47,324 bases of DNA from an uncultured beta proteobacterium (GTDB taxonomy: Bacteria > Pseudomonadota > Gammaproteobacteria > Burkholderiales > Burkholderiaceae_C): assembly GCA_903832285.1 (NCBI GenBank), contig CAILAY010000064.1, positions 1-47,324 on the forward strand, read 5' to 3'. The translations under genes and the position numbers were made by a program. Of the stretch, positions 40,223-47,324 are shown one piece after another (positions within the stretch are counted from its first letter, which is position 1; every line of letters begins with the position of its first letter). Under the pieces are notes generated by a model. The model made no database searches, was not told the DNA's origin, and saw nothing but the letters and a program-made list of their open reading frames with translations.

Positions 40223-40699
40223 ATGGCCACTATTCCAATCACCTTGCGCGGCGCCGAAAAACTGAAGGCAGAACTGCAACGACTCAAATCGGTCGACCGC
40301 CCGGCTGTGATCGCCGCCATTGCCGAAGCGCGTTCGCACGGCGACCTGAGCGAGAACGCCGAATACGACGCCGCCAAGGACCGCCAAGGCTTCATCGAGG
40401 GGCGGATTGCGGAAGTCGAGAGCAAGCTCTCGGGCTCGCTCATAATCGATCCGGGAACGCTTGATGCGCATGGCAAAGTGGTGTTTGGCTGTACCGTCGA
40501 ATTGGAAGACGAGGCGACCGGAAACCGGGTCAAGTACCAGATCGTGGGCGAGGACGAGGCTGATCTGAAGTTGGGACTGATCAATATCGGCTCGCCGATT
40601 GCCCGTGCCCTGATCGGCCGTATGGAGGGCGACACGGCTGAAGTTCAGGCTCCCGGCGGTGTGCGTCATTACGAAATCGTTGCCGTCAGCTACGTTTAG
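40223..40699 (+). CDS. greA: Transcription elongation factor GreA
   Basis: 158 residues, standard length. The N-terminal coiled coil contains [21 protein letters not shown], whose acidic tip residues reach the RNA polymerase active site to stimulate cleavage of backtracked RNA; the C-terminal FKBP-like domain contains [20 protein letters not shown] 40223 gives the normal [14 protein letters not shown] start. A frame extension upstream to 40196 lies in the terminator T tract and is not used. Confidence 0.97.
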   Translation: MATIPITLRGAEKLKAELQRLKSVDRPAVIAAIAEARSHGDLSENAEYDAAKDRQGFIEGRIAEVESKLSGSLIIDPGTLDAHGKVVFGCTVELEDEATGNRVKYQIVGEDEADLKLGLINIGSPIARALIGRMEGDTAEVQAPGGVRHYEIVAVSYV

Positions 40700-40722
40700 C
40701 AGTCTTGCCGTCGAACAGCACC

Positions 40723-41148
40723 ATGACCCATCCGATCCAGACCTTTCTCAACCGCGCGCCAATCATCGTGTCGGCGCTGTGGTGGGGCGGCTTGACTCTT
40801 CTATGCGCGGTCGTCGTGCCGCTGCTGTTTGTGCACCTGCCCGCACCGGCGATGGCGGGCCAAATGGCCGCAAAACTGTTCACGGTTCAAACCTGGATCG
40901 GCACCTTCTGCGGGCTGTTGCTGTTGATGCTGTCCAATCGTTCTCAAGGAAATCCGGCGCAGGCGGCGCGCTTTGCCAACGGCTGGGTCATCGCCGGAAT
41001 GCTACTGGCGCTGCTGCTCGAATTTGCCGTCACGCCGCGCATCCTTGCGCGCGAGAACATGGCCCTGTGGCACGGCTTGGGCGTGGGCTTCTATGTCCTG
41101 CAGTGGCTGTGTGCCGGCGTGACGTTGTGGAGGGCGAGTGATTCCTGA
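40723..41148 (+). CDS. DUF4149-type membrane protein
   Basis: 141 residues with four predicted membrane helices (about 15-38, 58-75, 88-106, 117-135). The SALWWGGLTLLCAVVVPLLF start and the TPRILARE loop match the DUF4149 family of unknown function commonly found after greA and before yhbY in betaproteobacteria. ATG 40723 is preferred; TTG 40705 would add six residues. It converges on yhbY with a 28-base gap that holds no clear terminator. Confidence 0.8.
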   Translation: MTHPIQTFLNRAPIIVSALWWGGLTLLCAVVVPLLFVHLPAPAMAGQMAAKLFTVQTWIGTFCGLLLLMLSNRSQGNPAQAARFANGWVIAGMLLALLLEFAVTPRILARENMALWHGLGVGFYVLQWLCAGVTLWRASDS

Positions 41149-41176
41149 TTGGCTGAGGGTTTTGGGCTCAGGTTTA

Positions 41177-41659
41177 TCAGGTTTGGCTGCGCTTCTTGAC
41201 CGAGATTTGTTTGGGTTTTTTGGCGCGTTTCACTTGACCGCCAGGTGAGAGGCGCTGGTTGCCCAGCACGCGCAGGGTTTTGACTTCCGGCCGCTGACCG
41301 CCGCGTTTGGAGTATTTCAGCACCTTGACGTCGCGCGGGCCGGCCTTTCGGTCCTCGTCCTCGCTGCGCTCCCTGGTGAGTTCGGGCTTGGGCCGCCACA
41401 GCACCAGCAGTTTGCCGATGTGCTGTATCGGGGCAGCGTTCAGCGTGTCGGTCAGGGTCTGGAACATGGTTTCGCGTGCGGCGCGATCGTCGCTGAAGAC
41501 GCGGATTTTGATGAGACCATGGGCGTTCAGGCTGGCGTCAGCCTCGTTCATCACCGCGGGCGTGAGTCCATCACCGCCAACCATGACGACGGGGTCGAGG
41601 TGATGGGCTTGCGCGCGATGGATTTTGCGTTGGGCGGGGGAGAGAATTATTTGCGACAT
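41177..41659 (-). CDS. yhbY: YhbY/CRS1 RNA-binding protein
   Basis: 160 residues. Residues ~1-95 form the CRS1-YhbY domain with [13 protein letters not shown] (the GxxG-type RNA loop), [14 protein letters not shown] and [10 protein letters not shown]. The remaining ~60 residues are an extra highly basic tail, so the protein is much longer than the ~97-residue E. coli version. YhbY associates with pre-50S ribosomes. It is divergent from rlmE with a 20-base gap, an arrangement also seen in other proteobacteria; both act in 50S assembly. Confidence 0.92.
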   Translation of the reverse strand: MSQIILSPAQRKIHRAQAHHLDPVVMVGGDGLTPAVMNEADASLNAHGLIKIRVFSDDRAARETMFQTLTDTLNAAPIQHIGKLLVLWRPKPELTRERSEDEDRKAGPRDVKVLKYSKRGGQRPEVKTLRVLGNQRLSPGGQVKRAKKPKQISVKKRSQT

Positions 41660-41679
41660 GGTCCTATTATCGAGGTTGT

Positions 41680-42369
41680 ATGAGCGTCAAAAGAAAAAGT
41701 ACCAAAGTCAACCGCGCCTGGCTCAACGATCACATCAATGATCCCTATGTCAAGCAGGCCAAGAAGGAGGGCTATCGCGCCCGGGCAGCCTACAAGCTCA
41801 AGGAGATTGACGAGACCCTTGGTTTGATCAAGCCTGGGCAACTGATCGTGGACCTGGGGTCGACTCCGGGTGCCTGGAGCCAGTACGTGCGGCGCAAGCT
41901 GTCGCCCGAGGGTGCGGCTGCGGGCGAACTCAATGGCAGCATCATCGCTTTGGACATCTTGCCGATGGAGGCGATTGAAGGCGTCGTCTTCTTGCAGGGC
42001 GACTTTCGCGAACCCGATGTGCTGGAGCGCCTGGCGCTCGAAATGAAGGGTCGGCTGGCCGACCACGTGGTGTCCGACATGGCGCCCAACTTGTCTGGCA
42101 TCGAGTCCGCCGACGCGGCCCGTATTGCCCATCTGGTGGAACTCGCGATCGAGTTTAGCCTGACCCATATGAAGCCCGAAGGCGCCCTGGTGGTGAAGGT
42201 GTTCCACGGCAGCGGCTATAGCCAGTTGGCCAAACTTTTCAAGGACACGTTCAAGGTGGTCAAACCGATCAAACCGAAGGCCTCACGTTCCAATTCTTCC
42301 GAGACCTTTCTGGTCGGTATCGGACTCAAGGTCGGGGCTAAAGCTTTGCAAATTGCAACAAAACCCTGA
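41680..42369 (+). CDS. rlmE: 23S rRNA (uridine-2'-O)-methyltransferase RlmE (FtsJ)
   Basis: 229 residues. The SAM site is [12 protein letters not shown] near residue 50. The catalytic K-D-K-E tetrad can be assigned to Lys in YKLKEID, Asp in [11 protein letters not shown], Lys in LVVKVFHG and Glu in SSETFLVG. It methylates U2552 in the ribosomal A-loop. In many proteobacteria it is followed by ftsH, as here with a 107-base gap carrying promoter-like motifs. Confidence 0.97.
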   Translation: MSVKRKSTKVNRAWLNDHINDPYVKQAKKEGYRARAAYKLKEIDETLGLIKPGQLIVDLGSTPGAWSQYVRRKLSPEGAAAGELNGSIIALDILPMEAIEGVVFLQGDFREPDVLERLALEMKGRLADHVVSDMAPNLSGIESADAARIAHLVELAIEFSLTHMKPEGALVVKVFHGSGYSQLAKLFKDTFKVVKPIKPKASRSNSSETFLVGIGLKVGAKALQIATKP

Positions 42370-42386
42370 TGTGCATGCTTCGACCG

Positions 42387-42425
42387 CTTGAATCGAGCGC
42401 GTCCAGCCCTTGAAACGCCTAAAAT
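42387..42425 (+). promoter_or_regulatory. Candidate ftsH promoter region, possibly heat-shock type
   Basis: CTTGAA occurs at 42387-42392 and CCCTTGAAA at 42407-42415; TAAAAT lies at 42420-42425. CTTGAA is the heat-shock sigma -35 core, and CCC 14 bases after it is a partial match to the matching -10. No assignment is secure. Confidence 0.3.
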
Positions 42426-42476
42426 GAGGCGCAGTTATTGCACGTATCGAAAAGCCCTTTTCAACTGGAGTCTCGC

Positions 42477-44393
42477 TTGAACAATCAGTGGTTCTCAAAA
42501 ATTGCCGTCTGGCTGGTTATTGCCATGGTGCTGTTCACGGTCTTCAAGCAGTTCGAGCAGCGCGCAACCCCAGGCAACAGCAGCATTGGCTACTCGGAAT
42601 TTCTGGATGAGGTCGTAGCCAAGCACGTCAAGTCGGTGACCCTGCAGGAAGGCCCTGCTGGCACAGAGATTCAGGCTGTGACGAACGACGACCGCAAATT
42701 GCGCACGACGGCAACCTATCTTGACCGCGGCTTGGTGGGCGATCTGCGCGCCAACGGCGTCAAGTTTGACGTCAAGCAGCGCGAAGAAGGCTCTTTGCTC
42801 ATGACCCTGCTCATGAGTTGGGGCCCCATGCTTTTGCTCATCGGCGTCTGGGTCTATTTCATGCGGCAGATGCAAGGCGGCGGCAAGGGTGGCGCTTTCA
42901 GCTTTGGCAAGAGCAAAGCGCGCCTGCTGGACGAATCCGCCAACACCGTGACCTTTGCCGACGTTGCAGGTTGTGACGAGGCCAAGGAGGAAGTCAAGGA
43001 AGTCGTGGACTTTCTCAGGGATCCACAAAAATTCCAGAAACTCGGTGGTCGCATTCCGCGCGGCCTGTTGCTGGTGGGCCCCCCTGGGACCGGCAAGACG
43101 CTGCTGGCCAAGTCGATCGCGGGCGAGGCCAAGGTGCCGTTCTTTGCGATCTCGGGTTCGGATTTTGTCGAGATGTTCGTCGGCGTGGGCGCATCCCGGG
43201 TGCGCGACATGTTCGACAACGCCAAGAAGAACTCGCCGTGCATTATCTTCATCGACGAAATCGACGCGGTTGGACGCCAGCGCGGAGCCGGATTGGGCGG
43301 CGGCAACGACGAGCGCGAGCAGACGCTAAACCAGATGTTGGTCGAGATGGACGGCTTTGAGACCAACGTGGGTGTGATTGTGGTTGCCGCCACCAATCGC
43401 CCCGACATTCTGGACGCAGCCCTGTTGCGGCCGGGACGTTTTGACCGGCAGGTCTATGTGAGTTTGCCTGACATCCGCGGTCGCGAGCAGATACTCAACG
43501 TGCACATGCGCAAGGTTCCAGTGGGACAGGATGTGAATCCGAATGTGATCGCGCGTGGCACACCGGGCATGAGCGGCGCTGACCTGGCGAACCTGTGCAA
43601 CGAGGCCGCGCTGATGGCTGCGCGGCGCAATGCGCGGGTGGTGGAGATGCAGGATTTTGAGAAAGCCAAGGACAAGATCTACATGGGTCCCGAGCGGCTG
43701 AGCATGGTGATGACGGATGAGGAGAAGCGCGCTACCGCATACCATGAGTCTGGTCACGCGGTGGTGGCCGAGGTGCTGCCCAACACAGACCCGGTGCACA
43801 AAGTCACCGTCATGCCGCGAGGTCGTGCGCTTGGCCTGACATGGCAACTTCCCGAGCGTGACCGTCTGAGTCGATACCGCGAACAGATGCTGGCGGAGAT
43901 CAGCATTCTCTTTGGCGGCCGGGTTGCCGAAGACCAGTTTGTGAAGAAGATATCTACCGGCGCGTCAAACGACTACGAACGTGCGACCAAGCTTGCACGT
44001 GACATGGTGACGCGTTATGGCATGAGCGAGTTGCTCGGGCCGATGGTGTATGCAGAGAATGAGGGTGAGGTTTTCCTGGGGCGCAGTGTGACCCAGACGA
44101 CCAGCATTTCGGAAGCCACCATGCTCAAAGTCGACCAGGAAATCCGGCGCATTCTGGACGAGCAATATGCAGTTGCCGAGACCGTATTGCGGGAGAATTC
44201 GGACAAGGTTGAAGCCATGACCAAGGCACTGATGGAGTGGGAGACGATTGGACGCGAGCAGGTGGAAGACATCATGGCGGGCAAGGCGCCGCGCCCTCCC
44301 AAGGACTGGACCCCGCGCACGCCCCCCTCAGCCGGACCCGGCAGCGGTGGCGCGCCTGCGGTGACCACGGAGCCGGCCCACACGCCAGTCTGA
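42477..44393 (+). CDS. ftsH: ATP-dependent zinc metalloprotease FtsH
   Basis: 638 residues from TTG 42477, chosen because TGGAG lies 7 bases upstream and the product then begins [15 protein letters not shown] after the initiator; no ATG is available. Two N-terminal membrane helices (about 5-25 and 100-122) flank a periplasmic domain. The AAA module has Walker A GPPGTGKT at 201-208, Walker B FIDEIDA near 258 and the SRH with [20 protein letters not shown]; the protease zinc site HESGH starts at residue 423. It degrades LpxC, membrane proteins and heat-shock sigma in relatives. The C-terminal tail is Pro-rich. Its stop abuts the convergent neighbour with no spacer. Confidence 0.97.
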   Translation: MNNQWFSKIAVWLVIAMVLFTVFKQFEQRATPGNSSIGYSEFLDEVVAKHVKSVTLQEGPAGTEIQAVTNDDRKLRTTATYLDRGLVGDLRANGVKFDVKQREEGSLLMTLLMSWGPMLLLIGVWVYFMRQMQGGGKGGAFSFGKSKARLLDESANTVTFADVAGCDEAKEEVKEVVDFLRDPQKFQKLGGRIPRGLLLVGPPGTGKTLLAKSIAGEAKVPFFAISGSDFVEMFVGVGASRVRDMFDNAKKNSPCIIFIDEIDAVGRQRGAGLGGGNDEREQTLNQMLVEMDGFETNVGVIVVAATNRPDILDAALLRPGRFDRQVYVSLPDIRGREQILNVHMRKVPVGQDVNPNVIARGTPGMSGADLANLCNEAALMAARRNARVVEMQDFEKAKDKIYMGPERLSMVMTDEEKRATAYHESGHAVVAEVLPNTDPVHKVTVMPRGRALGLTWQLPERDRLSRYREQMLAEISILFGGRVAEDQFVKKISTGASNDYERATKLARDMVTRYGMSELLGPMVYAENEGEVFLGRSVTQTTSISEATMLKVDQEIRRILDEQYAVAETVLRENSDKVEAMTKALMEWETIGREQVEDIMAGKAPRPPKDWTPRTPPSAGPGSGGAPAVTTEPAHTPV

Positions 44394-45371
44394 TCAAGTA
44401 TTCACCAGTACCAGTTTGCCCTTGACCGAGCGCGAGCCCATGATGGCGAAAGCTTGTTTCAATGCGCTCATGGGCAGGGTCTGATCGATCACGGGCTTGA
44501 CTTTTCCCTGTGCATACCACTGCACGAGTTCCTTCATCGTGGCGGCGTAGGCAAGTGGTTCTCGCCTGGCAAACTCGCCCAGGAACACGCCCACCAGTGA
44601 CGCTCCTTTGAGCAACAGCAAATTCCACGGCAGGGCGGGGATGGGGCCGGCGGCAAAACCTATGACAAGGTAACGACCACGCCAGGCGATGGAGCGCAAT
44701 GCAAGTTCGGCGCTCTCTCCACCCACCGGGTCATAGACCACATCGGGGCCTTTGCCACGGGTCAGTTCCTTGATCGCCTCCCGCAAATTCTGGCTTTGGT
44801 AGTTGATGGTGGCATCCGCGCCCAGAGACTGGCAGAGCGAGCATTTATCGTCGCTCGACGTGGCGGCGATGACCTTGGCACCCACGGCCTTGGCGATCTG
44901 TATGGCCGCGGTTCCCACGCCACCGGCGGCACCCAGCACGAGCACAGTTTCGCCGGCTTTGAGCTGCGCGCGATCCACCAGCGCATGGTGCGATGTGCCG
45001 TAGGTCATGATGAACGCTGCCGCGTCGGTGTGGCTGAATCCTGCGGGAAGCGCAAGACACAACGCGGCAGGTGCCAGCACGTGGGTCGCAAAACCGCCGG
45101 TGCCCGACAAACAGGCCACATCCTGTCCGATACGTAAATGGGTCACGCCATCGCCGACGGCCTGTACCACGCCTGCATATTCGGCACCCGGCACAAACGG
45201 CAGGGGCGGCTTGATCTGGTACTTGTTCTGCACCATCAACAGGTCGGGGAAATTCAGACTGGCGGCCTTGATGGCAATCAGCACCTCACCGGATTTGGGT
45301 TCAGCCTCAGGCAGTTCAGCCCAGGTCAGAGCGTCAACTCCGACGGCGTCTTGGCAGATCCAGGCATGCAT
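44394..45371 (-). CDS. NADPH:quinone oxidoreductase-like (zinc-free MDR) protein
   Basis: 325 residues, medium-chain dehydrogenase/reductase fold. The cofactor motif GAAGGVGTAAIQIAKAVGAKVIAA is near residues 147-170. The catalytic-zinc ligands of alcohol dehydrogenases are not evident, so this is the quinone oxidoreductase/enoyl reductase branch. Reaction: NAD(P)H-dependent reduction of quinones or activated double bonds; the exact substrate is unknown. It is divergent from surE, and its stop directly abuts the ftsH stop. Confidence 0.88.
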   Translation of the reverse strand: MHAWICQDAVGVDALTWAELPEAEPKSGEVLIAIKAASLNFPDLLMVQNKYQIKPPLPFVPGAEYAGVVQAVGDGVTHLRIGQDVACLSGTGGFATHVLAPAALCLALPAGFSHTDAAAFIMTYGTSHHALVDRAQLKAGETVLVLGAAGGVGTAAIQIAKAVGAKVIAATSSDDKCSLCQSLGADATINYQSQNLREAIKELTRGKGPDVVYDPVGGESAELALRSIAWRGRYLVIGFAAGPIPALPWNLLLLKGASLVGVFLGEFARREPLAYAATMKELVQWYAQGKVKPVIDQTLPMSALKQAFAIMGSRSVKGKLVLVNT

Positions 45372-45413
45372 GCAAACTCCTCGGTGAAAAGATGGCGAAT
45401 CATAGGGTTCTCA

Positions 45414-45437
45414 CTGGCATCGCGGGCCTCATGCCAG
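45414..45437. repeat. Inverted repeat in the quinone oxidoreductase-surE gap
   Basis: CTGGCAT (45414-45420) is the exact reverse complement of ATGCCAG (45431-45437), with a ten-base spacer. A TACAAT follows at 45447-45452 and could be a -10 for surE. It may be an operator or a chance hairpin. Confidence 0.3.
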
Positions 45438-45529
45438 CGGTCACCCTACAATCAGATCGAACTCTAACGTGAAAACCAGCTTTCATGACCCGGTGTGCTC
45501 TGCAGCCGAGGCATCAAGGTTGGCAGCCT

Positions 45530-46297
45530 ATGAAAATTCTTCTTTCCAACGACGACGGTTTCCGTGCGCAGGGTCTGGTCGCCCTGTATGAGGCACTCAA
45601 GACCATCGGTGAGGTCGAGGTGGTGGCACCCGAGCACAACAACAGCGCAAAGTCCAACGCGCTGACAGTGAACTCCCCGTTGTACGTGCATCGATCAAGC
45701 AACGGCTTTCGCTTCGTCAACGGCACCCCGGCGGACTGCGTGCACATTGCGCTCACCGGCCTGCTCGGCTACCGGCCGGACCTGGTGGTGTCGGGCATCA
45801 ACAACGGTGCCAATATGGGCGACGACACCATCTATTCCGGCACCGTAGGGGCCGCCATGGAGGGTTATTTGTTTGGCATACCTTCTATCGCCTTCTCGCA
45901 GGTGGAGCGGGGTTGGGGCAACTTGGCGGCCGCCGCGCAAACGGCGCGTGAACTGGTGCTGCATATGGCGGCGCAGAACGTGCTGCACGCCTCGTCGCAG
46001 TCTGCCCCCTGGCTGCTGAATGTGAATATTCCCAACCTGCCACTTGACCAACTCAAGCCCGTGAAGGTGTGTCGTCTCGGGCGGCGCCACTCGGCCGAGC
46101 AGGTGATCACGCAGGTGGACCCGCGTGGCGAGACCATGTACTGGATCGGCGGCGCGGGGGCGGCGAAGGACGAGGCCGAAGGGACGGACTTCATAGCCAC
46201 GGCGCAGGGGCATGTTTCGGTGACGCCGCTCCAGGTCGACTTGACTGACCATGAAAGCCTGCGCTACTGGGCACAAACCGCTGCGAAAGTGGCCTGA
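45530..46297 (+). CDS. surE: 5'/3'-nucleotidase SurE
   Basis: 255 residues. The metal site LSNDDG is at residues 5-10, with APEHNNSAKSNALT near 38-51 providing further ligands and VVSGINNGANMGDDTIYSGTVGAAMEG near 87-113. It dephosphorylates nucleoside monophosphates and short polyphosphate. ATG 45530 gives the usual MKILLSNDDG start; an earlier in-frame ATG at 45485 is rejected. Its stop overlaps the pcm start (TGATG). surE-pcm-nlpD-rpoS is a classical stationary-phase cluster. Confidence 0.97.
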   Translation: MKILLSNDDGFRAQGLVALYEALKTIGEVEVVAPEHNNSAKSNALTVNSPLYVHRSSNGFRFVNGTPADCVHIALTGLLGYRPDLVVSGINNGANMGDDTIYSGTVGAAMEGYLFGIPSIAFSQVERGWGNLAAAAQTARELVLHMAAQNVLHASSQSAPWLLNVNIPNLPLDQLKPVKVCRLGRRHSAEQVITQVDPRGETMYWIGGAGAAKDEAEGTDFIATAQGHVSVTPLQVDLTDHESLRYWAQTAAKVA

Positions 46298-47082
46298 TGC
46301 CGCGCCCGCAGTTTCCTGCGCAGATGACCCCTGGCAGGAATCGGATGGCTGCTGCCAAGCCAGCAGCAGGTCAGCCCAACGCACCCGTTATCCCGCGCAT
46401 GGGCGGCAGTGCAAAGTCTGGAGTGCCGCAGGGTTTGGGATTGGATTCGCCCGCCTTGCGCCAGCGCATGCTGCAAAGGCTGGCGGCTCAGGGTGTCTCC
46501 GATCCACACGTACTGGCCGCGCTGGTCGCCGTGGAGAGGCATCGTTTCGTCGATACGGCCCTGGTGAATCAGGCCTACGAAGACACCAGTCTGCCCATCG
46601 GCTGGGGACAGACCATCTCCAAGCCCAATGTCGTGGCGCGCATGCTGGAGTTGCTGCGCCAGGGCGCCGTGGGGCGCCTGGGACGCGTGCTGGAGGTCGG
46701 CACGGGGTGCGGCTATCAGGCGGCCCTATTGAGCCATCTGGCGGGCGAGGTCTACAGCATCGAACGCATCCGCGGCCTGCACGAGCGTGCCCGCGGCAAT
46801 CTGCGCTCGCTGCGTCTGCCCAATGTGCATCTGCTGTTTGGCGACGGCATGCTGGGCTTTGCCAAAGGTGCACCCTACGCTGCGATCATCGCCGCAGCCG
46901 GCGGAGAGTCCGTACCGCAGTCCTGGATTGACCAGCTGGCCGTGGGTGGGCGCATTGTGGCGCCCATGTCGGCAGGCGGCTCGAAGCAGGTGCTGGTGAT
47001 CATCGACAAGACCGCCCAGGGCATCCAGCACACCGTGCTGGAGCCGGTGCAGTTTGTCCCTCTAAAATCGGGCCTGGCTTGA
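46297..47082 (+). CDS. pcm: Protein-L-isoaspartate O-methyltransferase
   Basis: 261 residues. The first ~45 residues are a Pro/Ala-rich extension not found in the ~208-residue E. coli enzyme. DTSLPIGWGQTISKPNVVARML near 95 and the SAM motif VLEVGTGCGYQAALLS near 132 are diagnostic. It repairs isoaspartyl residues in aged proteins. The start ATG overlaps the surE stop by one base; internal in-frame ATGs (for example 46324) would shorten the extension, so the true start is uncertain. Confidence 0.95.
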   Translation: MPRPQFPAQMTPGRNRMAAAKPAAGQPNAPVIPRMGGSAKSGVPQGLGLDSPALRQRMLQRLAAQGVSDPHVLAALVAVERHRFVDTALVNQAYEDTSLPIGWGQTISKPNVVARMLELLRQGAVGRLGRVLEVGTGCGYQAALLSHLAGEVYSIERIRGLHERARGNLRSLRLPNVHLLFGDGMLGFAKGAPYAAIIAAAGGESVPQSWIDQLAVGGRIVAPMSAGGSKQVLVIIDKTAQGIQHTVLEPVQFVPLKSGLA

Positions 47083-47093
47083 AGGAAAAAACC

Positions 47094-47324
47094 ATGACTG
47101 TTGTACGCGGATCGACCGGAGTGCTTGCGGTGTTGTTGTTGTCAGCGGTGTTGGCGGGCTGCGTTTCCAAATATCCCCTGAACCAGGCGCCCGTGGAGGA
47201 CCGCGGCGCGGGCAATACGCGACCTGTGCCGGCTGCGGTTGAGCCTCCCGTTGTCGCAGGCAAGGTTGTGCCAGGCGCAGAAAACGCGGGCAAGTCCGGC
47301 TACTACACGGTCAAGCCGGGCGAC
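47094..47324 (+). CDS. nlpD: NlpD-type LysM lipoprotein, N-terminal part
   Basis: The first 77 codons are in the window; the gene runs off the right edge. A lipoprotein signal peptide ends in the lipobox LAGC with Cys at residue 23, a Pro/Val-rich linker follows, and YYTVKPGD at the very end is the start of a LysM peptidoglycan-binding domain. NlpD activates amidase AmiC during division. GAAGGAAAAAACC before the ATG is the ribosome-binding site. Position after surE-pcm supports the call; a C-terminal LytM domain and then rpoS are expected outside the window. Confidence 0.88.
   Translation, partial: MTVVRGSTGVLAVLLLSAVLAGCVSKYPLNQAPVEDRGAGNTRPVPAAVEPPVVAGKVVPGAENAGKSGYYTVKPGD

Overview
The window reads as chromosomal DNA of a betaproteobacterium, most likely order Burkholderiales and probably near Comamonadaceae. 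Evidence: GC-rich coding sequence, a PhaR-type polyhydroxyalkanoate regulator, a small Trp-rich membrane protein of a type common in that order, the FtsH N-terminus, and the block rpsB-tsf-pyrH-frr-cdsA-dxr-rseP-bamA-skp-lpxD-fabZ-lpxA-lpxB-rnhB. The placement is inferred from gene content and protein appearance only.

Positions 1-6377 (plus strand) are the most accessory-looking part. They hold the end of a tungsten-type aldehyde:ferredoxin oxidoreductase, an FAD/NAD(P)-linked partner, a MoaD-like sulfur carrier and a small unknown protein. These are followed by a MASE1-PAS-PAS histidine kinase, its ANTAR response regulator, and an aromatic-ring-type FAD monooxygenase. Positions 6469-11213 (mostly minus strand) carry argD-argF, a small periplasmic cytochrome c, a plus-strand Trp-rich protein and ilvD. 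Positions 11315-16815 hold lgt, tRNA-Val(GAC), phaR, rimO, tRNA-Leu(CAG, minus) and rnr. Positions 16780-21032 (minus) hold nnrE/nnrD, dadA and an amidase.

Positions 21217-34707 form the envelope/translation supercluster. It makes ribosomal protein S2, EF-Ts, UMP kinase and ribosome recycling factor, then CDP-diacylglycerol, MEP isoprenoid precursors, the RseP protease, BamA and its chaperone Skp, and the lipid A enzymes LpxD/FabZ/LpxA/LpxB. Most genes overlap or are separated by a few tens of bases, so co-transcription is likely. uppS is absent from between frr and cdsA. Positions 34704-40129 hold an rRNA/tRNA 2'-O-methyltransferase and carAB with its own leader. Positions 40223-44393 hold greA, a DUF4149 membrane protein, yhbY, rlmE and ftsH. 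Positions 44394-47324 hold a quinone oxidoreductase (minus) and surE-pcm-nlpD; nlpD is cut by the window end and rpoS would be expected next.

No insertion sequences, CRISPR arrays, phage genes or attachment sites were seen, and no gene-free stretch exceeds 300 bases (the largest is the ~190-base carA leader). Most of the window is ordinary housekeeping sequence. The best leads are the aldehyde oxidoreductase cluster with its ANTAR two-component system and unknown small protein, an rnr gene without any usable ATG/GTG/TTG start, the missing uppS, and candidate leader-RNA structures before carA and greA.
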